Below are positions 40,705 through 49,677 of a DNA stretch of 64,000 bases, piece by piece; the stretch's first letter is position 1; each line of letters opens with the position of its first letter. The notes beneath the pieces were generated by a model, which saw only the letters and a program-made list of their open reading frames with translations, was not told the DNA's origin and ran no database searches. Source of the DNA: Asticcacaulis endophyticus. GTDB lineage: Bacteria > Pseudomonadota > Alphaproteobacteria > Caulobacterales > Caulobacteraceae. The position numbers and the translations under genes were made by a program. The stretch spans positions 1-64,000 of the forward strand of contig NZ_BMZB01000006.1 of assembly GCF_014652575.1 (NCBI RefSeq), read 5' to 3'.

Positions 40705-42039
40705 ATGTCCGATTTGTTTGAGGCCGCAGGTCTCGCCCCGAAATCACCGAACCTGACCCAGACCGACAGCGGCTATAAACCGTTGGCTGACCGGCTGCGG
40801 CCGCAGTCGATTGCCGAGGTGGTGGGGCAGGGGCATCTGGTCGGCCCGGACGGCCCCATCCGGCGCAGCGTTGATCGCGGGTTCTTGCCGTCACTGCTGC
40901 TGTGGGGCCCGCCGGGGGTGGGTAAGACGACCCTGGCGCGCTTGCTGGCGTCGTCCGCAGGCTATGAATTCCAGCAGATTTCCGCCGTCTTTTCCGGCGT
41001 GGCCGATCTGAAAAAAGCTTTCGAGGCCGCCCAGATGCAACGCAATATGGGCAAACGCGTCGTGCTGTTTGTCGATGAAATTCACCGCTTTAACCGCGCC
41101 CAGCAGGACAGTTTCTTACCCTATGTCGAGTCCGGCGTCGTCACCCTGATCGGGGCTACGACCGAAAATCCGTCATTTGAACTCAATGGCGCTCTCCTGT
41201 CGCGCTGTCAGGTGTTTGTGCTCAAACGGCTGGATGATGAGGCGATGGAAACGCTTATCGCCCGCGCCGAAGCCCATCTGGGGCGGTCCCTGCCGCTGGA
41301 ACCAGAGGCGCGCGAAACCCTGAAAGGGCTGGCCGACGGGGACGGACGCTATCTGCTGAGCCTGATTGAGACCATCGACCAGATGGGCTTTGACGTCGCC
41401 ATCACCTCTGAAGGCCTGCTCCAGCACCTGCAAAAGCGCCGGCCGAACTATGACAAGGACCGCGAAGGCCACTACAACCTGATCAGCGCCTTACATAAGT
41501 CGGTGCGCGGATCGGACCCGGATGCGGCGCTGTACTGGTTTGCGCGCATGTTGCAGGGGGGCGAAGACCCGCTCTATATCGCCCGCCGGATGCAGCGCAT
41601 GGCCTCCGAAGACATAGGTGCTGCCGACCCCATGTCGCTGATCATGACCAATGCCGCGCGTGAAACCTATGAAGTTTTAGGCTCCCCAGAAGGCGAACTG
41701 GCGATCGCGCAAGCCCTGGTTCACATGGCCTCGGCCCCCAAATCGAACGCGGTCTATGTGGCGTTTAAGGCCGCCGTGAAGGCTGCGCGCGACACCGGCG
41801 ACCTCGACCCGCCCGAAGTTATCCGCAATGCCCCGACCAAGCTGATGAAGGATTTAGGCTACGGCGAAGGCTATATCTACGACCCTGACGACCCCGATGG
41901 CTTTTCAGGCCAGAACTATTTCCCGAACGGTATGCCCCGCCCGAAATTCTACGATCCCAAAGGCGATGGCCACGAAGGCAAGGTCAAAGAACGCCTCGAC
42001 TACTGGGCGCAGTTGCGGGCATATAAGCAAAAGCGGTAA
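40705..42039 (+). CDS. rarA: Replication-associated recombination protein RarA
   Basis: 444 residues, AAA+ ATPase of the RarA/MgsA/WRNIP1 family. Walker A GPPGVGKTTLARLL, Walker B VLFVDEIHRF, sensor 1 LIGATTENPSFELNGALLSRC, and the C-terminal tetramerisation region (ASEDIGAADPMSL, AIAQALVHMASAPKSN). It acts at stalled replication forks. The start at 40705 places the usual N-terminal PLADRLRPQSIAEVVGQ in frame. Confidence 0.95.
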   Translation: MSDLFEAAGLAPKSPNLTQTDSGYKPLADRLRPQSIAEVVGQGHLVGPDGPIRRSVDRGFLPSLLLWGPPGVGKTTLARLLASSAGYEFQQISAVFSGVADLKKAFEAAQMQRNMGKRVVLFVDEIHRFNRAQQDSFLPYVESGVVTLIGATTENPSFELNGALLSRCQVFVLKRLDDEAMETLIARAEAHLGRSLPLEPEARETLKGLADGDGRYLLSLIETIDQMGFDVAITSEGLLQHLQKRRPNYDKDREGHYNLISALHKSVRGSDPDAALYWFARMLQGGEDPLYIARRMQRMASEDIGAADPMSLIMTNAARETYEVLGSPEGELAIAQALVHMASAPKSNAVYVAFKAAVKAARDTGDLDPPEVIRNAPTKLMKDLGYGEGYIYDPDDPDGFSGQNYFPNGMPRPKFYDPKGDGHEGKVKERLDYWAQLRAYKQKR

Positions 42040-42060
42040 TTTTTTAGGGGGGATTAAAGT

Positions 42061-42516
42061 ATGGGCAGTTTATCGATCTGGCATTTGCTGATTATCGTCA
42101 TTGTCAGCCTGCCAGCGTTTTTGCCGCTGGTTATTAAGCGTCCGGCAGGTAACCGCTTCGGTCCCCAGCCCGTGGGCATGAGCATGGGGGATGCCATCGG
42201 GGTTTGCCTGAAAAAGTATTTTGACTTTAACGGCCGCGCCTCGCGTTCAGAGTTCTGGTGGTTTTATCTCTTTAATGTGGTGTTCAATATTGCTTTGGCC
42301 GTGTTGGCCAGACTTACGGGCCTGGATGGTCTGATTTCCTTATCCTATGGCCTGATCATTCCCGGATTGGCCGTAGGGGCGCGTCGTCTGCATGACATCA
42401 ACCGCTCAGGCTGGTGGCAGTTGATCGGCTTTGGCTTCGGGTGGTTTGTTCTGGTCTATATGTTGGCGCAACCGCCGCAAAACGACATCGAAGAAAAGGC
42501 TGCGGTGTTTGATTAG
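42061..42516 (+). CDS. DUF805 membrane protein (first)
   Basis: 151 residues. A first membrane segment is followed by the DUF805 core: YFDFNGRASRSEFWWFYLFN, three membrane helices, and GARRLHDINRSGWWQLIGFG. GGGGGG precedes the ATG. DUF805 proteins are small inner-membrane proteins with no settled function. The next gene, 24 bases downstream, is a second copy, and a third lies at 47898. Confidence 0.85.
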   Translation: MGSLSIWHLLIIVIVSLPAFLPLVIKRPAGNRFGPQPVGMSMGDAIGVCLKKYFDFNGRASRSEFWWFYLFNVVFNIALAVLARLTGLDGLISLSYGLIIPGLAVGARRLHDINRSGWWQLIGFGFGWFVLVYMLAQPPQNDIEEKAAVFD

Positions 42517-42539
42517 GCTTTTACCGGGGGGAGGGTGAA

Positions 42540-43043
42540 ATGCTGGCCTTATTTTTGATTGTGTTTGTGGTGCTTCCTGTTGGCGGCGTAGCCTTCATCA
42601 TCTTTCTGTGCGCCCTACCGTTTCTTCGTAAATTGCAAAATACAGCCAACCGCTTCGGATCGCAGTCGCCAACGGTGACAATAGTTCAGGCGGGAACTTC
42701 AGGCTTTACGCGGGCGTTTGATTTTGCAGGCCGGTCAAACCGGCTGGATTTTTTCACATTTGCCATTGTTGTAGGCGTACTGTGCGGTCTTAGTCTGTGT
42801 GCTGTGGTAATTCTGGCCTATATGGCGCGGGAAAATCCGACATGGTGGTCTGCGGCGCCGCTGCTGCTTATCCCGTTGCTGGCCGTGCCAAGCCTTTCGG
42901 TCGCCGTGCGACGATTGCACGATGTCAACCGTAGCGGATGGTGGCTGCTCTTATTGCTGGTGTTTGGTTACTTCATTCTGCTCTACTGGTTTTTGCAAGC
43001 GTCGCAGACTGACGAGGTGGCTACAGGCGAGGTTTTTGCCTAA
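42540..43043 (+). CDS. DUF805 membrane protein (second)
   Basis: 167 residues, with an extra N-terminal membrane segment (IVFVVLPVGGVAFIIFLCALPF), then the DUF805 core FDFAGRSNRLDFFTFAIVVG and AVRRLHDVNRSGWWLLLLLVFGY. It is clearly related to the previous gene and probably arose by tandem duplication. Role unknown. Confidence 0.85.
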   Translation: MLALFLIVFVVLPVGGVAFIIFLCALPFLRKLQNTANRFGSQSPTVTIVQAGTSGFTRAFDFAGRSNRLDFFTFAIVVGVLCGLSLCAVVILAYMARENPTWWSAAPLLLIPLLAVPSLSVAVRRLHDVNRSGWWLLLLLVFGYFILLYWFLQASQTDEVATGEVFA

Positions 43044-43052
43044 GTGTGCTAT

Positions 43053-43127
43053 CCCCCTCCGTCTTTTGTCGCGTTGCTCCAAAATCCACCTCCCCATCTT
43101 CGCCAAGATGCTCGATAGGGAGGAGAA
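43053..43127. repeat. Intergenic palindromic repeat, GGGGAGG family (inverted)
   Basis: On the minus strand it reads TTCTCCTCCCTATCGAGC, ATCTTGGCGAAGAT, GGGGAGGTGGA, ...CAACGCGACAAAAGACGGAGGGGG. The ends match 32557-32616; the middle has an extra ATCTTGGCGAAGAT hairpin. It lies between the second DUF805 gene and the pseudouridine synthase. Confidence 0.65.
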
Positions 43128-43170
43128 GAGTGCCTTTGACCTTAACCCCCAACCCTGTTATTTCGCGGGC

Positions 43171-44046
43171 ATGACCCCGAAAAAGCAGGACAAGATCAGC
43201 CGTAAAAAGGCCTCGCGCCATTCGCCCCAGCATCAGGCCGCCATCGCGCGGCGTGAGGCGGGTGGTGGACGCAAACCCCAGACACCTAAAAACCTCAAAG
43301 CCATCGACCGGCCGATCGCGCTCAGTGAAGAGGCCGTGGCGCTGATCAAATCCATGCTGGTCTATGAAGACGCCGAGATTATGGGCTTCAACAAGATCTA
43401 TAACCTGTCGTCCCAGGGCGGGCGCGGGCCGGATTTTCACAATCTGGATGACCTGTTGTGGGCCTTTGCCAAGTCGAACGGTAAGAAGCCGCGCCTGATC
43501 CACCGGCTGGATCGCGATACGTCGGGCATTATTCTGGTGGCCAAAACCAAGCCCGCCGCCTCGTTTTTGGGCAAGGCGATGATCGCGCGCCAGTTTCACA
43601 AGACCTATCTGCTGGTGGTCTCAAACCCGCATAACCTGAAAGACCGGGGCGTGATTGATGTGCCGCTGCGGCGCGAAGACATCGGACGTGAGGCCTATTC
43701 GCGGGTGTGCGAAGCCGATCACCCTGACGCGCTGGAATCGCGCACCCACTATGAGGTGATCTCCTGCAACTCTGAGGCGGCTCTGGTGGTCGCCAAGCCG
43801 TACACGGGCCGGATGCATCAGATCCGAGTCCACATGGCTCATCTGGGCTGTCCGATTGCCGGTGATCCGCGTTACGGCGGCGCCTTAAGCCTGGGCGGGC
43901 GTTCGGTGAAGCGCCTTATGCTGCATGCGGCTCAGCTTGAGTTTCCGCATCCCGCAGGCGGTAAAAAGATGCTGTCTGCGCCCGTGCACGAAGACATTAT
44001 AGGGCTTTGCGCGGACCTGGAGCTTGATATGGGTATCTATACATAA
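43171..44046 (+). CDS. RluA-family pseudouridine synthase
   Basis: 291 residues from MTPKKQDKISRKK (ATG 43171; the frame extends upstream through the repeat but without family similarity). The catalytic motif HRLDRDTSGIILVAK contains the essential Asp, and RMHQIRVHMAHLGCPIAGDPRYGG is also typical. A basic N-terminal region (KKASRHSPQHQAAIARREAGGGRK) replaces the usual S4 domain. The RNA target (23S rRNA or tRNA) is not known. Confidence 0.88.
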   Translation: MTPKKQDKISRKKASRHSPQHQAAIARREAGGGRKPQTPKNLKAIDRPIALSEEAVALIKSMLVYEDAEIMGFNKIYNLSSQGGRGPDFHNLDDLLWAFAKSNGKKPRLIHRLDRDTSGIILVAKTKPAASFLGKAMIARQFHKTYLLVVSNPHNLKDRGVIDVPLRREDIGREAYSRVCEADHPDALESRTHYEVISCNSEAALVVAKPYTGRMHQIRVHMAHLGCPIAGDPRYGGALSLGGRSVKRLMLHAAQLEFPHPAGGKKMLSAPVHEDIIGLCADLELDMGIYT

Positions 44047-44226
44047 CAGTGGTCTCTATTTTGTTGTAAATTAAGACTTTGTTATCGAAAATTACATGGT
44101 TGACATATTTTAATAGTTAAGCGGGCTTATCCTTAACCGTATAGCCATTTTTGTTTACCGTATAAGTTTTGACTTTGTTAAAACCTGACGCCGTATTTTG
44201 ATTCCTGTGGCTGGGACAAGTGTGGT

Positions 44227-45933
44227 ATGATGGCTTTGGTGAATCTGTGGCAGCGCTTTGGCGCGAATAATCGTGGCAATGTAGCGATTATCGCGGCCCT
44301 TTCGGCCTTGCCTATACTGGCGGCGGTCGGGGCCGGGACCGATGCGGTCGGTATTATTCGCGCCAAATCAAAGCTTCAGGACGCTGCTGATACGGCCGCC
44401 ATTGCCGGGGCGCTGGTGGCGTCATCGGTGGAGTCAGCTCAGGAAGACGCCGCCGACGCAGCCTTTCAGAGCAATGTCGCCGCGGCGGGCAATCTGACCA
44501 ATGCCGAGGGTGAACTGTCGACCTCGACCCAGAACAACACGACCGTTAAGACCTATCTGGCCGAAGCGGACGTCAGCACTCTCTTTATGGGCATGCTGAA
44601 GGGCAGTGACGGCGGTTTGGTCCACATCACCGCCTCGGCCAATGCCGGGGTGACCATATCGGATTCCGAAATCGTCTTTGTGCTCGATAATACCGGCTCC
44701 ATGTCCAAGGACAGCCGGATGACCAATCTGAAATCGAGCGTCGATACGACTTTGGCCAGCCTTGTTGGCGGTGACGGGACTTCCGGCGGCACAAAGGTCG
44801 CGATCGTCCCGTTTGATACTCAGGTCAATATCAAGGGCGTGCCGGCCTCCAGCATTGAGTATGGTCAGGCAGAGATGATCACCTCCTGCTCGAACCTGTC
44901 CGATGGCCGGTGCAGTGCCCTGGTCACCACCCAGACAGCCCTGTGCGCCAGTACGTCGGATGTGTCGGCCTGTACAACCAACATGAAGACCTACACCTAT
45001 ACCTATAGCAGTAACGGCAAAACCTATATTAAGGTATTTGCCACGTCCTACTATTATAAATCAAATAATGGCGGATGCAGCGTTGGCTATAATTACTACA
45101 ATAGCTGTAATTATATGGTGGTGTCGCGCGAAGCGACCTATCAGGTGACCAGTTCGGCGGCGGGTTCGGCGTCCAATGTCGACACCAACTCGACCAAGTA
45201 TCCGCAGTCGGCCTATTACAACAAACCCAACAACAACTACAGCCTCTATTCCGGGACGGTAACGTCAACGGCGGCCAATACCGGCGGATATGGCTCAGGC
45301 TCGACGACCGATATCAAGAACAACGATACCGTCTCGGCCAACGCAGACCTGTTGGGGGTCGGCACGGTCAACTGGAACGGCTGCGTCATCGATCGCACCC
45401 AGCCCTATGATATCTCAGCCGACTCGCCCGACGGTACGACAGCGGCCAAGAACTATCCGGCCTCGAAATGCGCCACCAATGCGCTGCTGCCGGTCATGGG
45501 TCTGACGACCAACATCACTGAGGCCCGCGCCCATGTGCAAAAGATGTCGCCCGCCGGCAATACCAATGTCACCATCGGCGTGCAGTGGGGCATGGAAGTG
45601 CTCTCTCCCGGTTTGCCATTCAACACCGGCGTGGCCTTTGGTACGGAAAACATCAATAAATACATGATCGTCGTCACAGATGGTCAGAACACCCAGAACC
45701 GCTGGACCACCAAGAGCGCCGATATTGATGCGCGCACGCTTGAGGCCTGTAAGGCGGCGAAGGCCAAGGGCATCACCATCTTCACCGTGCGGGTGATGGA
45801 GGGTAATTCCAGCCTGCTGGAACAATGCGCCACGCGGCCGGATTATTACTACAACCTGTCCAACGCCAGTGAACTGAGCGGGGCTTTGGGATCGATCGTC
45901 AAGTCGATCAAGAAGATAAGGCTGACGAAGTAG
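44227..45933 (+). CDS. TadG-like pilus-assembly protein with vWA domain (first)
   Basis: 568 residues. The N-terminus has the TadE/TadG pattern (NNRGNVAIIAALSALPILAAVGAGTDAV, one membrane helix at about 18-45; SKLQDAADTAAIAGAL). A von Willebrand A domain begins near residue 157 with the metal site DNTGSMS and continues after an insertion to MIVVTDGQNTQNRW and FTVRVMEGNSSLLEQCA. The insertion (about 215-375) starts with four Cys spaced C-x7-C-x10-C-x8-C and is rich in Tyr, Ser, Thr and Asn (KTYTYTYSSNGKTYIKV). Such proteins are exported with the Flp/Tad pilus machinery. No other tad gene is adjacent. Confidence 0.82.
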   Translation: MMALVNLWQRFGANNRGNVAIIAALSALPILAAVGAGTDAVGIIRAKSKLQDAADTAAIAGALVASSVESAQEDAADAAFQSNVAAAGNLTNAEGELSTSTQNNTTVKTYLAEADVSTLFMGMLKGSDGGLVHITASANAGVTISDSEIVFVLDNTGSMSKDSRMTNLKSSVDTTLASLVGGDGTSGGTKVAIVPFDTQVNIKGVPASSIEYGQAEMITSCSNLSDGRCSALVTTQTALCASTSDVSACTTNMKTYTYTYSSNGKTYIKVFATSYYYKSNNGGCSVGYNYYNSCNYMVVSREATYQVTSSAAGSASNVDTNSTKYPQSAYYNKPNNNYSLYSGTVTSTAANTGGYGSGSTTDIKNNDTVSANADLLGVGTVNWNGCVIDRTQPYDISADSPDGTTAAKNYPASKCATNALLPVMGLTTNITEARAHVQKMSPAGNTNVTIGVQWGMEVLSPGLPFNTGVAFGTENINKYMIVVTDGQNTQNRWTTKSADIDARTLEACKAAKAKGITIFTVRVMEGNSSLLEQCATRPDYYYNLSNASELSGALGSIVKSIKKIRLTK

Positions 45934-46024
45934 GCCATCACATAACCCCGTTAGATCAAATTTTAAGCTTTATTCTTTAAGATCAAGGTCTGAACGATAG
46001 AATTCGTGGCGGGGTATTTCTAAA

Positions 46025-47836
46025 ATGCGAAAAAGCATCTTCTCCGGGCTGTGGCAGCGCCTGAACCCTTTCCGTGGTCATCAGGGCGGCAATGTCGCGG
46101 TGATCTTTGGGCTGTCGGCCATGACTCTGGTGGTGGCTGCAGGCGGTGGCACGGACGTGGTGCGCCAGATGGACGTGCGCTCACGTTTGCAGGATGCGGC
46201 CGATGCGGCGGTGCTGCGGGCGGTTATGTCGTCTAAAATGACCGACGAGCAGCGTGAGATCGCCGCCGATCAGGCCTTTATCAACAATTTCGGCTTTGAT
46301 AACGCGCAAAGGTATGATGCCGAAGGCACGGTCGGCACAGAGGTTGATGGCAACACAACCCATGTGACCTATGACGTCGAAGCCACGGTTGAGAACCTGT
46401 TCCTGCAGATGATCGGCATGGAAACCACGACCGTCACCGTGGTCGCCAAAGCCCAGTCGCAGATGCGCAAGTCCGAGATCGTTCTGGTGCTCGACTCGAC
46501 CGGGTCTATGTCGAAAGACGGTCGCATGACCAACTTGAAGTCGAGCGTGAAAAGCGTGCTCGACAGCCTGATGGAGGACGGTGAAAACGTCTCCGGCACT
46601 AAGGTGGCGGTCGTGCCGTTTGACACTCAGGTTAAGATCGATAAAGGCTCAGGCTATTCGTACATAAATTATGGTCAGGGCAGTGTTGGCCAGAGCTGCA
46701 CCGGCATCAGCGGGCGCACCTGCGATGTCGTCAAAGATGCTTTTAATAAGGTTTGCGGCAATGTTGCCGACAGCAGCTATTCAAGTTGCAAATCGGGGAT
46801 GACGCTGTGGTACCGAACCTATACTGACAGTTCATCGCCTCAGCGCACCTATTATGTTGCCATAGCAAAATCTAAAGTGGGCTCGACCCGCTATGAATAT
46901 AAGCGTGAGGACTATTCAACCACCTCACAAAAATGGGTCGATGGCAAAGAGAGCACCAGCGAAAATGGCTCATCGACGGGCACCAGCGGCTGGCAGAATG
47001 TAACCACATGGGTCACGCAGCAGTTTATTAATCCGTCCACGGCCACCAGTTATGCCACGTCGGGCTACACTAGTTTTGCAACCAGCAACATCAAATATAG
47101 CTTCAGCTACGGCGCCGGAGCCTATGGTGCCCGCACAAACATCCCGCGTGCCAAAAGCCAGTTCACCGATTCCAGTACGGCTAAACTCAAGGGCTACAGC
47201 ATTATAGACTGGCCGGATATTCCTGACGGTTCATCGAATTGGCCGGGATGCGTGATTGATCGTGAAAAAGATGGCGACTGGGATGTGTCTGCGGAATCAC
47301 CAGGTAGTGATGTCAAATCGCTCTATCCGGCTTGGACGTGTGCTAACGGCACCAAGCTGCTGGCGGTGCGGGCACTGGGTGAGGATATCGCCAATATCAA
47401 GACCTATGTTGATAAGCTTCAGCCTTCGGGGGCGACCAATGTCACCATCGGCGTTCAGTGGGGCGCAGAAATGCTCTCCCCCAGCGCGCCCTATACGGGT
47501 GGGGTACCATTCGGAGATGAAACCACTCAGAAATATATGATTTTGGTGACGGACGGTGAAAACACTGAAAACCGTTGGTGGTCGGTCTATACGGGCAGCA
47601 AATATAGCGCGGACGGGACAGCCCTGATCAATGCGCGCACGGAAAAGGCTTGTAAGGCCGCCCGCGATAAGGGGATCACCGTCTTTGTGGTGCGGGTGAT
47701 GGAGGGCGATTCATCACTATTGAAAAAATGCGCAAGCAAGGACGAATATTATTACGACCTGAGTTCGGCCTCAGAGTTAAATACGGCCTTGTCTAGCGTG
47801 TTTGAGGCGATCAAAAAGACGCGCTTAACTCAGTAG
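46025..47836 (+). CDS. TadG-like pilus-assembly protein with vWA domain (second)
   Basis: 603 residues, paralogue of the previous gene. The N-terminal TadE/G region (HQGGNVAVIFGLSAMTLVVAAGGGTDVV; SRLQDAADAAVLRAV) and the vWA domain (LVLDSTGSMSKDGRMTNLKSS; VTDGENTENRWW; VVRVMEGDSSLLKKCAS) align throughout. The insertion keeps the Cys pattern C-x7-C-x10-C-x10-C but the Ser/Thr/Tyr-rich part differs in sequence and length. Both end in a KK-x-RLT tail. The first half of the vWA domain is near-identical in pattern, so this is an old tandem duplication with fast-evolving inserts. Confidence 0.82.
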   Translation: MRKSIFSGLWQRLNPFRGHQGGNVAVIFGLSAMTLVVAAGGGTDVVRQMDVRSRLQDAADAAVLRAVMSSKMTDEQREIAADQAFINNFGFDNAQRYDAEGTVGTEVDGNTTHVTYDVEATVENLFLQMIGMETTTVTVVAKAQSQMRKSEIVLVLDSTGSMSKDGRMTNLKSSVKSVLDSLMEDGENVSGTKVAVVPFDTQVKIDKGSGYSYINYGQGSVGQSCTGISGRTCDVVKDAFNKVCGNVADSSYSSCKSGMTLWYRTYTDSSSPQRTYYVAIAKSKVGSTRYEYKREDYSTTSQKWVDGKESTSENGSSTGTSGWQNVTTWVTQQFINPSTATSYATSGYTSFATSNIKYSFSYGAGAYGARTNIPRAKSQFTDSSTAKLKGYSIIDWPDIPDGSSNWPGCVIDREKDGDWDVSAESPGSDVKSLYPAWTCANGTKLLAVRALGEDIANIKTYVDKLQPSGATNVTIGVQWGAEMLSPSAPYTGGVPFGDETTQKYMILVTDGENTENRWWSVYTGSKYSADGTALINARTEKACKAARDKGITVFVVRVMEGDSSLLKKCASKDEYYYDLSSASELNTALSSVFEAIKKTRLTQ

Positions 47837-47897
47837 CACTTTTGCCTTTAAGCAATATCGTGTAAGGCCTTCAATCTGTTGCGAACCGAGGCCCTGC

Positions 47898-48311
47898 ATG
47901 AACGCCAAGATTGACTGGAGCGAGCTGTTTTTCTCATCGACCGGACGAGGGCGTCAGATGCCCTTCGTCATCGCCGGTGTGATCCTGCTAATTGCGCTCG
48001 CCTTTTACGAGTCGGTGGTCACAGGCGGGCTTAAACTGCTGACCGGGTGGGTGGTCTATCCCGTTTTGTTTTTCTGCGGTGCCTGTGTGTTGTCGAAGCG
48101 CCTGCATGATCGCGGCCGGTCGGGCTGGTGGTCAGCGGTGATTCTGGTGGCCTTTGTGATGGTCTGGCCGCAGCCGGAAGGCTTTTTCGACTTTATCGGC
48201 GTGGCCGTTCTGGTGTGGGCGTTTGTCGATCTGACGCTTATGCCCGGTGAGCGCGGCATGAACCGCTATGGCCTGCCGATCAGGGTGACCACTGAGGAGC
48301 CGGTCACTTAG
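47898..48311 (+). CDS. DUF805-like membrane protein (third)
   Basis: 137 residues. The N-terminus (WSELFFSSTGRGRQMPFVIAGVILL) replaces the FxFxGRxSR motif, and SKRLHDRGRSGWWSAVIL is the DUF805 block; about four membrane segments. It lies 62 bases after the second TadG-like gene. Its stop codon is part of the repeat element 48309-48458. Confidence 0.78.
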   Translation: MNAKIDWSELFFSSTGRGRQMPFVIAGVILLIALAFYESVVTGGLKLLTGWVVYPVLFFCGACVLSKRLHDRGRSGWWSAVILVAFVMVWPQPEGFFDFIGVAVLVWAFVDLTLMPGERGMNRYGLPIRVTTEEPVT

Positions 48312-48458
48312 AACTCCCCCTCTTGGAGGGGGAGCTTTATTTCCGCAGATGCGGGAATAAAGAGGGGGTAAACTGCCCCCGCATAAAAACAAGTACCCCC
48401 TCTTATATTTATTGATCTCAATAAATATAAGCTCCCCCTGCAACAGGGGGAGTTCTTA
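48309..48458. repeat. 150-bp composite hairpin element between DUF805 and lipB
   Basis: Ends are inverted copies of one hairpin: GAACTCCCCCTCTTGGAGGG (48311 on) at the left and GCTCCCCCTGCAACAGGGGG (48431 on) at the right, each with a 9-bp stem. Inside are TTCCGCA/TGCGGGA, AGAGGGGGTA (48361-48370) with TACCCCCTCT (48394-48403), and TTATATTTATTGA (48403-48415) with TCAATAAATATAA (48418-48430), a perfect 13-bp pair. The element fills the space from the DUF805 stop codon to the lipB stop codon and contributes both. Confidence 0.7.
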
Positions 48459-49175
48459 AGCGGTCGGCCCAAAGGTCGCCTCGAAACTCTGGCGCAGGGC
48501 GTAATCAACCTCATCCATCGTCACCGGCAGTCCCAGATCCACCAGACTGGTCACCCCGTGCTCAGAAATCCCGCACGGCACGATGCCGCTGAAATGCGTC
48601 AGATCCGGTTCGACATTGATACTGATGCCGTGAAAGCTGACCCAGCGGCGCAATTTAATCCCAATCGCGGCAATCTTATCTTCGGGCGCTGGAATTACAC
48701 CCTTATCCCGTCGTTCAACCCACACGCCGACGCGACCGTCGCGGATGTGGCCCTCGACATTGAACCGCCACAAGGCATCAATCACCCAGGTCTCCAGCGC
48801 CTTCACAAACGCGCGGATATCCTTGGTGCGGCGATTGAGGTCGAGCATGACATAGATCACGCGCTGGCCGGGGCCGTGATAGGTAAATTGCCCGCCGCGC
48901 TCAGATTTGAACACCTCAAACCGCTCCGGCTCAATCAGGTCGGAAACCTTGGCCGATACCCCGGCCGTGTAAAGCGGCGGATGCTCCAGCAGCCAGATCA
49001 TTTCCGGCGCTTCGCCGCGCTGAATGGCGGCGACCCGCGCGTCCATAAACGCCACCGCGTCGGGGTAGGGGACGGGGACCGGGGCTACCACCCATTCGGG
49101 CAGGCTATGGTTCGCGTCCGTTAATAAAAAAGAAGGGGTTAACCTGTCATCAAGCATGTTCTGTAAATGTGGCAT
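48456..49175 (-). CDS. lipB: Lipoyl(octanoyl) transferase
   Basis: About 240 residues from the ATG at 49175 (49157 is the alternative; the longer upstream frame overlaps fliN and lacks similarity). It moves octanoyl from acyl carrier protein to lipoate-dependent enzymes. Motifs: [34 protein letters not shown], the catalytic Lys in [15 protein letters not shown], and the catalytic Cys in [15 protein letters not shown]. It is divergent from fliN. Confidence 0.94.
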   Translation of the reverse strand: MPHLQNMLDDRLTPSFLLTDANHSLPEWVVAPVPVPYPDAVAFMDARVAAIQRGEAPEMIWLLEHPPLYTAGVSAKVSDLIEPERFEVFKSERGGQFTYHGPGQRVIYVMLDLNRRTKDIRAFVKALETWVIDALWRFNVEGHIRDGRVGVWVERRDKGVIPAPEDKIAAIGIKLRRWVSFHGISINVEPDLTHFSGIVPCGISEHGVTSLVDLGLPVTMDEVDYALRQSFEATFGPTA

Positions 49176-49225
49176 CAGCGCCTTAAAAGCAAGGGCTTTG
49201 GCGTCAGAGTATTTTGGGGAAATTT

Positions 49226-49477
49226 GTGTCTCAGGTTGAATCGGTACCCGTCGAAATCTCGGTCCTTTTGGGCCGTAGCGTGCTTCCGATGCAGCAACTT
49301 CTGCGCATGGGCCGTGGGGCGGTGATTCCGCTCGATGCCCGTGAGCATGATGAAGTTTGGATTCTGGCCAATAATCATCCGGTGGCGCGCGGCGAAATCC
49401 AGATTTTCGAGGAAAAAATCTCAATCGTCGTCACCCGTCCGGCGGATGTTTACGACTTCATGGCTATCGGGAACTAA
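49226..49477 (+). CDS. fliN: Flagellar motor switch protein FliN (short form)
   Basis: 83 residues from a GTG at 49226 with GGGGA about seven bases upstream; a TTG at 49214 is possible. The whole protein is a SpoA (FliN/FliM C-terminal) domain: [31 protein letters not shown] and [31 protein letters not shown]. It forms the lower C-ring of the flagellar switch. FliN proteins are usually longer at the N-terminus; this one is little more than the SpoA fold. A second FliN elsewhere in the genome is possible. Confidence 0.82.
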   Translation: MSQVESVPVEISVLLGRSVLPMQQLLRMGRGAVIPLDAREHDEVWILANNHPVARGEIQIFEEKISIVVTRPADVYDFMAIGN

Positions 49478-49553
49478 AATATCTACACTAATTGCAATTC
49501 AGCGCTTCACAAACGCACCAAGGATTGCTATTCCCCGCGCCTCCAGTTTGTGC

Positions 49554-49638
49554 GCGGTCATGGCGGAATTGGTAGACGCGCAGCGTTGAGGTCGCTGTAT
49601 CGCAAGATGTGGAAGTTCGAGTCTTCTTGACCGCACCA
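49554..49638 (+). tRNA. tRNA-Leu (GAG)
   Basis: 85 bases including an encoded CCA. Acceptor arms GCGGTCA (49554-49560) and TGACCGC (49628-49634) pair perfectly; the anticodon stem CAGCG/CGCTG closes the loop TTGAGGT, giving anticodon GAG (Leu, CUC codons). The T-arm GGAAG-TTCGAGT-CTTCT is intact, and a variable arm of the class II type is present, as expected for Leu. Confidence 0.95.
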
Positions 49639-49647
49639 ACCGGATTT

Positions 49648-49677
49648 AAAAAAGCGCCCCTGACGGGCGCTTTTTTT
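49648..49677 (+). terminator. Terminator of tRNA-Leu
   Basis: AAAAAAGCGCCC (49648-49659) pairs with GGGCGCTTTTTT (49665-49676), loop five bases, with a seven-base T-run. It lies ten bases after the tRNA. Confidence 0.92.

Noticed and set aside
42922-43170. Upstream extension of the RluA protein
   Set aside because: It runs through the second DUF805 gene and a palindromic repeat with no family similarity; the ATG at 43171 is the sensible start.
49176-49424. N-terminal extension of LipB
   Set aside because: It overlaps the divergent fliN gene and lacks LipB similarity; the normal protein starts near 49175.
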